Source of the DNA: Candidatus Latescibacterota bacterium
GTDB taxonomy: Bacteria > Latescibacterota > 4484-107 > B68-G9
DNA: 8,884 nt
Reading direction: 5' to 3'
NCBI GenBank assembly: GCA_012962735.1
Contig: DTXA01000549.1
Coordinates: 1 to 8,884 of the forward strand
Numbering within the stretch: position 1 is the first letter of the stretch; each line of letters starts with the position of its first letter. Shown here in pieces: positions 1 to 5,511 of the stretch. The position numbers were made by a program, and so were the translations under genes. The notes below the pieces were generated by a model. The model had not been told where the DNA came from and made no database searches. It worked only from the letters and a program-made list of their open reading frames with translations.

Positions 1-2
1 AG

Positions 3-734
3 GAGCTCTGGGAACCCCTTTCGAAAGTGCGTCTGGGACCTCCTGTACCCAGGCCTAACAAGTTCTTGGCCTTGGCCGGAAACTACCGGGAACATATAGC
101 GGAAAGCGGCTGGACCCGAACGCCCGGGGAGGAGGAGAAGCTCACCCCGTACGTCTTCATGAAACCCCCTTCCACCACGATCTCCGGCCCAGAGGACCCC
201 ATTGTGATCCCGAGGATAGGCAGAGCCATAGACTGGGAGGTGGAGCTCGGGGTGGTGATCGGCCGGAGGGGGAAGTACATAAGGCCGGAGGAGGCGTACG
301 ATTATATCTTCGGCTACACCGTGGTGAACGACGTGTCCGAACGCAAGTTCGACGCAGGCCCCAGAAGCCGGCCGAGGGAGAAGGACCCCTTCTTCGACTG
401 GCTTAATGGAAAGTGGTTCGACGGGTTCGCTCCCATAGGCCCGGTGGTGGTCACTAAGGACAAAATAGGGGACCCCCATAACCTACGGCTTTCCCTCAGG
501 GTCAACGGCCAGGTCAAGCAGGACTCGAACACCCGCTATATGATCTTCTCCGTGCCCGAGATAGTGGCCTTCGTCTCCCATATGATGACCTTAGAACCCG
601 GGGACATCATCGCCACCGGAACCCCCTCTGGGGTGGGGGACGCAAGGGGGGAGTACTTGAAACCCGGGGATGTGGTGGAGGCCGAGGTGGAGGGGATCGG
701 GGTGTTGCGCAACCCGGTGGTCGAGGAGAAATAG
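3..734 (+). CDS. Fumarylacetoacetate hydrolase (FAH) family protein, 5' end cut by window
   Basis: This is the C-terminal catalytic domain of an FAH-family enzyme, a group of metal-dependent hydrolases, isomerases and decarboxylases acting on 2-oxo/enol acids in aromatic or sugar-acid breakdown. The frame is open from the first complete codon at position 3. The first possible start, GTG at 27, follows in-frame residues ELWEPLSK and has no Shine-Dalgarno, so the gene probably begins upstream of the window. Counting from the GTG: the entry motif PRPNKFLALAGNYREH is at 8-23; the likely metal ligands are Glu71 and Glu73 in DWEVELG and Asp102 in VVNDVSER; the FDGFAPIGP loop is at 131-139; and the C-terminal TGTPSGVG signature is at 197-204. 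All the expected core motifs are intact. It ends in TAG 8 nt before the UDP-glucuronate decarboxylase gene, so the two are probably co-transcribed, although the metabolic link is not obvious. The family is certain; the substrate cannot be read from sequence. Confidence 0.93.
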   Translation, partial: ELWEPLSKVRLGPPVPRPNKFLALAGNYREHIAESGWTRTPGEEEKLTPYVFMKPPSTTISGPEDPIVIPRIGRAIDWEVELGVVIGRRGKYIRPEEAYDYIFGYTVVNDVSERKFDAGPRSRPREKDPFFDWLNGKWFDGFAPIGPVVVTKDKIGDPHNLRLSLRVNGQVKQDSNTRYMIFSVPEIVAFVSHMMTLEPGDIIATGTPSGVGDARGEYLKPGDVVEAEVEGIGVLRNPVVEEK

Positions 735-742
735 GGGGTACC

Positions 743-1675
743 ATGCGCATCCTGATCACGGGCGGGGCTGGTTTCATCGGCTCCCATCTGTGCGAGCGAT
801 TTCTCGAGCGCGGACACGAGGTCATCTGCGTGGACAACTTCATAACCAGCTCTCCGGATAACATCGCCCACCTCTTCGGTAGGGAGAAGTTCAGGCTTAT
901 AAAGCTCGATGTCACGGAGTTCATCTACATCGATGGCCCCCTGGACTTCGTGCTCCACTTCGCCAGTCCCGCCAGCCCGGCGGACTACCTTCGCTGGCCC
1001 ATCCAGACCCTCAAGGTGGGGGCTTTGGGCACCCACAAGGCCCTTGGTCTGGCCAAGGTGAAGGGAGCTAAATTCTTGTTGGCCTCAACTTCTGAAGTAT
1101 ACGGCGACCCCCAGGTCCACCCCCAGCCCGAGACCTACTGGGGCCACGTCAACCCCATAGGCCCCAGAGGCGTGTACGACGAGGCCAAGAGGTTCGCCGA
1201 GGCGATGACCATGGCGTACCATAGGTACCATGGCCTGGACACCCGTATCGCCCGCATCTTCAACGTGTTCGGGCCCAGGATGCGAAAGGACGACGGCAGG
1301 GCGGTCCCTACCTTCATCGCACAAGCCCTCAGGGGAGAGAACATAACTGTGTTCGGGGACGGGTCCCAGACCCGGAGCTTCGGGTACATATCGGACCTTG
1401 TGGAAGGGATAGAGCTGCTTATGGCATCGGACTACCACGAGCCGGTCAACCTCGGCAACCCTGAGGAGATGACGGTGTTGGATATGGCTCGTAAGATAGT
1501 ACAGTTTACGGGCAGTTCCAGCCGCATAGTCTTTAAGCCCCTTCCCCAAGACGACCCAAAGGTGCGCCGGCCGGACATAACCAGGGCCCGTGAAGTCCTG
1601 GGCTGGGAGCCCAAGGTCTCCATAGATGAGGGCCTAAGGTGCACGATCGCCTGGTTCCGGGAGACGGGGGTATGA
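743..1675 (+). CDS. UDP-glucuronate decarboxylase (UDP-xylose synthase), extended SDR family
   Basis: A 310-residue NAD-dependent extended short-chain dehydrogenase of the UXS type, which oxidises UDP-glucuronate, decarboxylates it and reduces the product to UDP-xylose in the cytoplasm. The Rossmann fingerprint GGAGFIG is at 7-13, and Asp31 ends beta-2, where it would bind the NAD ribose. Features typical of UXS rather than generic epimerases are HFASPASPADY (72-82), STSEVYGDP (115-123, with the catalytic Thr116/Ser117/Glu118 region), ETYWGHVNPIGPRG (130-143) and the catalytic YDEAK (Tyr145, Lys149). RIFNVFGPRM, the FGDGSQTRSF motif and the C-terminal ARE-LGWEPKV motif are also present. Length and motifs look complete. 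The start is ATG 743, with an AGGGGG Shine-Dalgarno overlapping the upstream stop codon. Its TGA overlaps the next start as ATGA, which implies translational coupling to the membrane transferase. UDP-xylose would feed glycan synthesis, in keeping with the next two genes. A related UDP-sugar epimerase is possible but less likely. Confidence 0.93.
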   Translation: MRILITGGAGFIGSHLCERFLERGHEVICVDNFITSSPDNIAHLFGREKFRLIKLDVTEFIYIDGPLDFVLHFASPASPADYLRWPIQTLKVGALGTHKALGLAKVKGAKFLLASTSEVYGDPQVHPQPETYWGHVNPIGPRGVYDEAKRFAEAMTMAYHRYHGLDTRIARIFNVFGPRMRKDDGRAVPTFIAQALRGENITVFGDGSQTRSFGYISDLVEGIELLMASDYHEPVNLGNPEEMTVLDMARKIVQFTGSSSRIVFKPLPQDDPKVRRPDITRAREVLGWEPKVSIDEGLRCTIAWFRETGV

Positions 1676-2508
1676 TCTGGGGACTCCTGCTCTCCCTAAG
1701 GCCCAGGCAGTGGATAAAGAACCTCTTTCTGTTCGCCGGGTTGGTCTTCTCCCGGAACCTCCTCAACCTCCCCTTGCTCTGGACGGTCCTCGCCGCCTTC
1801 GGGCTTTTCTGCCTGCTCTCTGGGTCGGTCTATCTCATCAACGACATCTTAGATAGACAGCGGGACCGCCGCCATCCTATCAAACGCCTCCGCCCCGTTG
1901 CATCCGGGCAGGTGCCCGTAAATGTCGCCCTGGGAGTGGCGCTGGCCCTCGCTCTCGGCTCCTTAGCTCTCTCCTTCCACCTGCAGCCGGCCTTCGGGGG
2001 CGTGGCCTCGGCGTACTTCTTCCTCATATCGGCCTATTCCCTTTGGCTGAAGCACTATGTCATAGTGGACGTCATGGCGGTCGCCATGGGCTTCGTACTG
2101 AGGGCCGTAGCGGGTGCCGTGGTCATAGACGTGCCTATATCTCACTGGCTCCTCATCTGCACGGTGTTAGTGGCGCTGTTCTTGGCCTTGGGAAAGCGGA
2201 GGCACGAGCTGGTGCTTTTGGAGGAAGGGGCGGGAGAGCACCGGGGGATACTCCGGGAGTACAGCCCATACCTGTTAGATCAGATGATAGCCGTAGTCAC
2301 TGCATCTACGGTGGTTACGTATGCGCTGTATACCGTGTCCCGAGGGACCGTGCAGAAGTTCGGCACCACCCGCCTCATCTGGACGTTCCCTTTCGTGCTC
2401 TACGGGGTCTTCCGGTACCTCTACCTCATCCACCGCAGGGGCTCCGGGGGGAGGCCCGAGGAGGCCTTGCTCTCCGACCTGGCTCTGCTCTTGGACGTGT
2501 TGCTCTGA
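1672..2508 (+). CDS. UbiA-family prenyltransferase, decaprenyl-phosphate phosphoribosyltransferase-like, C-terminus cut by an in-frame TGA
   Basis: A polytopic membrane protein of the UbiA superfamily. It most resembles decaprenyl-phosphate 5-phosphoribosyltransferase, which transfers phosphoribose from PRPP to a polyprenyl phosphate and so makes lipid-linked ribose or arabinose donors. ATG 1672 was chosen because it overlaps the upstream TGA as ATGA, follows a GGGGG stretch, and starts the protein directly at the conserved LRPRQWIKN motif (9-17). The Asp-rich motif is NDILDRQRD at 57-65, followed by HPIKRLRPVASG (68-79). The second motif region is YSLWLKHYVIVD (122-133), and R144AVAGA and GKRRHEL (174-180) are also family-like. 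Hydrophobic helices occupy most of the rest. The visible product is 278 residues. The TGA at 2506-2508 falls inside the last hydrophobic helix, and reading on adds AVATFLILYL before a second TGA, so the product may be clipped. Other UbiA-type phosphoribosyl or prenyl transfer activities are possible. Its place between UXS and an SLBB protein suggests pentose-containing surface glycan synthesis. Confidence 0.85.
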   Translation: MIWGLLLSLRPRQWIKNLFLFAGLVFSRNLLNLPLLWTVLAAFGLFCLLSGSVYLINDILDRQRDRRHPIKRLRPVASGQVPVNVALGVALALALGSLALSFHLQPAFGGVASAYFFLISAYSLWLKHYVIVDVMAVAMGFVLRAVAGAVVIDVPISHWLLICTVLVALFLALGKRRHELVLLEEGAGEHRGILREYSPYLLDQMIAVVTASTVVTYALYTVSRGTVQKFGTTRLIWTFPFVLYGVFRYLYLIHRRGSGGRPEEALLSDLALLLDVLL

Positions 2509-2541
2509 GCGGTGGCCACTTTCCTGATCCTCTACCTATGA
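2509..2541 (+). other. In-frame C-terminal remainder of the UbiA-family gene beyond a TGA codon
   Basis: Immediately after TGA 2506-2508 the same frame encodes AVATFLILYL and then TGA at 2539-2541. The ten residues are strongly hydrophobic and continue the helix interrupted at DVLL. From memory, relatives of this family commonly end in a pattern like LLW followed by a hydrophobic run ending LYL, so the TGA stands where TGG (Trp) is expected. This looks like a recent nonsense change, a sequencing error or a readthrough site. Full-length product would be 289 residues. Confidence 0.6.
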
Positions 2542-2625
2542 ACGTGCCCGGTGAGGAGGCGTTAGGCATCTCTATAGCCCCAAAAAGTTCTTCGCCCAGA
2601 TACTTGACTCTGAAGAAACCCATAG

Positions 2626-2633
2626 AAAGGAGG
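2626..2633 (+). promoter_or_regulatory. Strong ribosome binding site for the SLBB-protein gene
   Basis: AAAGGAGG lies 8 nt before GTG 2642 and is the most canonical Shine-Dalgarno in the plus-strand block. It fixes the GTG as the start. It sits in the only sizeable gap of this block, about 100 nt between the second UbiA-frame stop at 2541 and 2642. I see no clear promoter or terminator hairpin in that gap. Confidence 0.8.
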
Positions 2634-2641
2634 GTGTCCGC

Positions 2642-3112
2642 GTGCAGCGGGTATCGGCGAGCATAGGGTTGGCACTCCTCCTCTGGAGCGGCCTAGCCTG
2701 GGCTCAGGAGCTCCAGAGGGGGGCGCAGTACTACATCTCCCGCAAGGAAGCCATAGACGAGCTGCTCATCCGGGTCAACGTCTGGGGATACGTGGCCAAG
2801 CCAGGCCAGTACCTGGTCCCGGACAACACCGACCTTATCTCCCTGCTCTCCTATGCAGGAGGGCCCACCGAGGACGCCCGGATAGACGCTATACGGCTTA
2901 TCCGCACGGTGGAAGGAAAGAGGCAGGTTACCGAGGTTGATCTGAGGGAACTTTTAGAGGGGGGAAGCTTAGAGGAAATCCCGGTACTTATGCCCGGGGA
3001 CACAGTCATAGTCCCAGGGAACCTCTACCGCTTGATCTCCCGGGCGGTGAGCATAGTCTCCCAGTTAGCCATAGTGGCGAACGTGTACTACCTGTTCTTC
3101 GTCAGAAGGTAA
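2642..3112 (+). CDS. Small exported SLBB-domain protein with C-terminal membrane anchor
   Basis: A 156-residue protein starting at GTG 2642 behind a strong AAAGGAGG site. Residues 1-21 form a signal peptide: Arg3, a hydrophobic core ending SGLAWA, and an A-x-A site predicting cleavage between Ala21 and Gln22. Residues 43-125 form one SLBB (soluble ligand-binding beta-grasp) domain, recognisable from VNVWGYVAKPGQYLVP, LISLLSYAGGPTEDA and the closing MPGDTVIVPG. Residues 131-153 are a hydrophobic segment (AVSIVSQLAIVANVYYLFF) ending in VRR, a likely membrane anchor. SLBB domains occur in outer-membrane polysaccharide export (Wza-type) proteins, but this one lacks the N-terminal Poly_export domain and multiple SLBB repeats. 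The neighbouring UDP-xylose synthase and phosphoribosyl-lipid transferase support a role in polysaccharide export or assembly, which is inference. Its last 11 nt overlap the 3' end of the opposing acpS gene. The protein appears complete. Confidence 0.8.
   Translation: MQRVSASIGLALLLWSGLAWAQELQRGAQYYISRKEAIDELLIRVNVWGYVAKPGQYLVPDNTDLISLLSYAGGPTEDARIDAIRLIRTVEGKRQVTEVDLRELLEGGSLEEIPVLMPGDTVIVPGNLYRLISRAVSIVSQLAIVANVYYLFFVRR
3102..3112. other. Convergent 3' overlap between the two operons
   Basis: The SLBB gene ends with TAA at 3110-3112 on the plus strand, and acpS ends with TGA at 3104-3102 on the minus strand, so the two coding regions overlap tail to tail by 11 bp. No independent terminator hairpin with a T-run fits between them. 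Transcripts from the two blocks probably overlap as antisense RNA or end inside each other's coding sequence. Confidence 0.85.
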
Positions 3113-3458
3113 CCAGCACAACCGCCACCGCGTAGGACCGGGTGTGGGAGAGGCTCACCTCGGCCTGCCTTCGCCTCGAAACCTCGAGGGCTCGGCCCCT
3201 GAGCACGAGGTGAGGTTTCCCATCTTTTAAGGTGACCTCTATGTCGGTCCACTGTATGCCTTTCCCCCACCTTGTCCCCACCGCCTTCATAAAGGCCTCT
3301 TTGGCCGCCCAGCGAGCGGCCAAAGAGGGGTATGGGTCCGGCTTTTTCAGGCAATAAGCCCGCTCTTCCGGAGTGAAAACCCTCCCCAAGAACCTCTCCC
3401 CGAACCTGACGACCGCCTCTTTTATGCGCTTCACCTCGATTAGGTCCACACCTACCAT
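3102..3458 (-). CDS. acpS: Holo-[acyl-carrier-protein] synthase (4'-phosphopantetheinyl transferase, AcpS type)
   Basis: AcpS transfers 4'-phosphopantetheine from CoA to the serine of apo-acyl carrier protein, switching on fatty acid synthesis in the cytoplasm. This 118-residue protein matches the usual AcpS length of about 120. The N-terminal GVDLIEVKRI carries Asp5, a Mg2+ ligand. RVFTPEERAYC and the WAAKEAFMKA helix with Glu54, the second metal residue, follow, then GIQWTDIEV, GKPHLVL and the C-terminal SLSHTRSYAVA motif (His105). Two adjacent ATG codons (3461 and 3458) both overlap the upstream gene's TGA. I chose 3458 because GGAGGG lies only 3 nt before it and directly abuts the first ATG; the alternative adds one Met. 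The gene is translationally coupled to the DUF624-like gene and is the last of the minus-strand block. The N-terminus is about three residues shorter than the commoner M-I-x-G-I-G-T-D form, a variant I believe occurs in other bacteria. Confidence 0.95.
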   Translation of the reverse strand: MVGVDLIEVKRIKEAVVRFGERFLGRVFTPEERAYCLKKPDPYPSLAARWAAKEAFMKAVGTRWGKGIQWTDIEVTLKDGKPHLVLRGRALEVSRRRQAEVSLSHTRSYAVAVVLVTF

Positions 3459-4198
3459 CATCCCTCCCAGGGCCGCACGATGTCCCTCCACCCCCTCAGC
3501 TCCTCGTCCGGGGAGGCCTCCGGGTCCGTCATCTCCCGGAAGGCTGTGGCGACCCACATCGAGGCCGACGCAGGGCCGAAGACCACCAGCCCGATCCCCG
3601 TCATCCCCGTAAGGGTCGACCACAGCAGGACCCCGAGGGAAAAAGGGATCGAGAACTTCGGGTTCCCTCCCACAAGGCCGATACTGCTCCGGAATGCGTC
3701 CACGAAGGGGGGGTTCTGGAAGGCCAGAACCGCCGGGAGGAAAAGTGCAGCTATGTTCCAAAGCCACAGGGTCCAAAACAACACGCCCGCTAAGAGCATT
3801 CCGACTACACCCCACCTCAGGTACACCCCGACCCCCAGGCCCATTACACCCGTCCCTAAGGCCACGGCTATGCCCAGAGCCTGCGCTCTCCAGAAGTGCC
3901 TTCGGAGGGCGCCGAACCACCTCCCAACCCTCTCCGGTCGGTATGCCACGTACCCCCGCACCACCGAGAACAGGGCAGCCGTAGGAGGGGATACCCACAG
4001 GAGGTCCAGCCCTGCCAGAATCCAGACGATGCCCTCGGCCCTGCCCTGGGCCCAGGCCGTCCCACCCGTCAGGACCAGGACCCCTCCTAAGAAAGTCCAG
4101 GGCAGCCCAACCCCCATCCACAGGAGGTTGAGGGGAATCAGGGAGCCTAAATGGTCGTAGTGATTCCAGAACGCCTTCTTCAGGAATACTTTAACCAT
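3458..4198 (-). CDS. DUF624/YesL-like integral membrane protein
   Basis: A 246-residue polytopic membrane protein resembling the DUF624 (YesL) family, whose biochemical role is unknown and whose members often sit beside sugar-uptake or sugar-processing genes. Likely membrane segments are at about 19-45, 56-80, 106-126, 129-160 and 183-220. The family-like core is the PPTAALFSVVRGYV stretch (71-84), where a proline-rich turn leads into a helix, followed by an amphipathic, Arg-rich loop RVGRWFGALRRHFWRAQ (90-106). A soluble acidic tail (DPEASPDEEL) ends the protein. The start is ATG 4198, which shares its A with the TGA of tldE (TGATG), so translation is probably reinitiated from tldE; an in-frame TTG at 4201 is a weaker alternative. 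Its own TGA overlaps the acpS start in the same way. The family assignment is moderate; the membrane topology is clear. Confidence 0.75.
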   Translation of the reverse strand: MVKVFLKKAFWNHYDHLGSLIPLNLLWMGVGLPWTFLGGVLVLTGGTAWAQGRAEGIVWILAGLDLLWVSPPTAALFSVVRGYVAYRPERVGRWFGALRRHFWRAQALGIAVALGTGVMGLGVGVYLRWGVVGMLLAGVLFWTLWLWNIAALFLPAVLAFQNPPFVDAFRSSIGLVGGNPKFSIPFSLGVLLWSTLTGMTGIGLVVFGPASASMWVATAFREMTDPEASPDEELRGWRDIVRPWEG

Positions 4199-5511
4199 CA
4201 AAACTCGGTGCCGCTTGTGAAGTTGAAATCCACCACCTTCACAGCGGGGACGACCATTCCGAAGGCGTAGACCGCCTCTGACATCATCTCCACCTTGTTG
4301 AGCATGTCGAGCAGGCTCTGGTTGAACCTGAGGTTCTTTATCCCGAACCTTATTTTTCCATCCTCTATCCAGAAGGTTCCGTCCCTCGTCATCCCCGTAA
4401 CTATAAGCTGCATCGGATCCACGAGGTTTTGGTAGTGGACCCTGGTGACGAAGATTCCCCTCCTCGTGGAGGCTATCATCTCCTCCAAGGTGTCTCCCCC
4501 ACCCCCCATAACCAAAGCCCTTGGATATGCTCCGTACGTCCCCCTTCCCCCGACGCCGTGGCCGGTGGGCTCCACCCCGTGTTTTTCGGCGGTGAGTCTG
4601 TCGTAAACCAGGTTCTCCACAACCCCCTCCTGTACGAGCTGGACCCTTTTGGTCGGGACGCCTTCTGCATCGAAGGGAGCTTCCCGATGTAACGGATGGT
4701 ACACGTCGGTCGCGAGGTTTACGTTCTCCCCGAAGACCCTCCGACCGAGCTTGCCTGCCAGGAAGCTTCTCCCCTCGTCCACGGCTAAGGCATCGAAGCC
4801 GAAGGCCAGGTATCCGACCAGACCTGCCACGGCCGCCGGCTCTAAGACCACCGTGTACTTGCCAGGCTCTATCTCCTTAGGGTTTCTCCCCTTCTCCGCC
4901 TTATGGATCGCCCTCTCCCCTATCTCCCTCGGAAAGATCTCGGCCTTGGTCTTGGCGCTCCTCTCGCACCACCCGGAGCTGCCCTCGCCCATGACCGACG
5001 CGCTGAAGGTTACAGAGGTGCTCTTGTAAAATGCAAAAAGCCCCTTTGAGTTGGCGATGACCATGGAACTTCGTGCGTTGGCGAATATCCCCGCAGCTGT
5101 CAACCCTATGGTCCTGCAGGGGTCCACCACCTGTGCCACCCCTTCCGCACGCTCCCTCGGGGTTATCTCCTCGTAGTAGAACGCCTCCACCTCCCTGTAA
5201 TCCTGCGGGCCGAGCCTCGGCAGGAGCTCGGGGTCCTCCGGCGAGACCCTGGCAAGCTCCGAGGCATTACATGCGACCTCCTTGAGCGAACCTTCATCCA
5301 GCCTGTCGGTGGAGGCCTCTCCCATCCTCTTGCCCACCACAGCTCTCACGGTTATGGTGAAGTTCGTCTCCCCGGTGTTCTGGTGGATGTGGTTAGAGGC
5401 GTATCGGGTGAGGTAGCCATCGGAGCTGGTGATCACGACCTCCACCTCGTCCGCTTCGCACATCCCGATGACCTTCTCGGCGATCTCCCTCATCTCGTCC
5501 CTATCGAGCAT
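4198..5511 (-). CDS. tldE: TldE/PmbA-type subunit of the TldD-TldE metalloprotease
   Basis: A 437-residue member of the TldD/PmbA family, of usual length for TldE. In E. coli TldE pairs with TldD in a heterodimeric protease that removes leader peptides (microcin B17) and degrades unfolded peptides such as CcdA. This protein lacks the HExxxH zinc motif: the corresponding helix reads EPAAVAGLVGYLAFG at about 224-238, as expected for the non-catalytic partner. Conserved family features are the N-terminal DGYLTRYASNHIHQN segment (31-45), FDAEGVPT (280-287), the glycine-rich MGGGGDTLEEMI region (335-346), RGIFVTRV (351-358) and NLRFNQSLL near 393-401. The start ATG 5511 lies inside the end of tldD, an 11-nt overlap, with a GGTGGGGGT Shine-Dalgarno about 6 nt upstream. 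Its TGA overlaps the start of the DUF624-like gene. No RiPP precursor or modification enzyme is visible nearby, so a general peptide-turnover role is likeliest. Confidence 0.92.
   Translation of the reverse strand: MLDRDEMREIAEKVIGMCEADEVEVVITSSDGYLTRYASNHIHQNTGETNFTITVRAVVGKRMGEASTDRLDEGSLKEVACNASELARVSPEDPELLPRLGPQDYREVEAFYYEEITPRERAEGVAQVVDPCRTIGLTAAGIFANARSSMVIANSKGLFAFYKSTSVTFSASVMGEGSSGWCERSAKTKAEIFPREIGERAIHKAEKGRNPKEIEPGKYTVVLEPAAVAGLVGYLAFGFDALAVDEGRSFLAGKLGRRVFGENVNLATDVYHPLHREAPFDAEGVPTKRVQLVQEGVVENLVYDRLTAEKHGVEPTGHGVGGRGTYGAYPRALVMGGGGDTLEEMIASTRRGIFVTRVHYQNLVDPMQLIVTGMTRDGTFWIEDGKIRFGIKNLRFNQSLLDMLNKVEMMSEAVYAFGMVVPAVKVVDFNFTSGTEF

Noticed and set aside
2600..2630. A possible promoter (TTGACT followed by a weak TAGAAA) before the SLBB gene
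   Set aside because: The spacing is only about 13 nt and the second element overlaps the Shine-Dalgarno, so it is not a credible sigma-70-type promoter.
2538..2666. A 42-codon plus-strand frame starting ATG 2538 that overlaps the second UbiA-frame TGA as ATGA
   Set aside because: It has no Shine-Dalgarno, runs into the well-supported SLBB gene in another frame, and shows no recognisable domain. The SLBB start has a strong ribosome binding site of its own.
3462..4121. An N-terminal extension of acpS to a 339-residue protein
   Set aside because: The extra residues are the DUF624-like gene read out of frame; AcpS length and motifs begin at the coupled ATG pair at 3461/3458.
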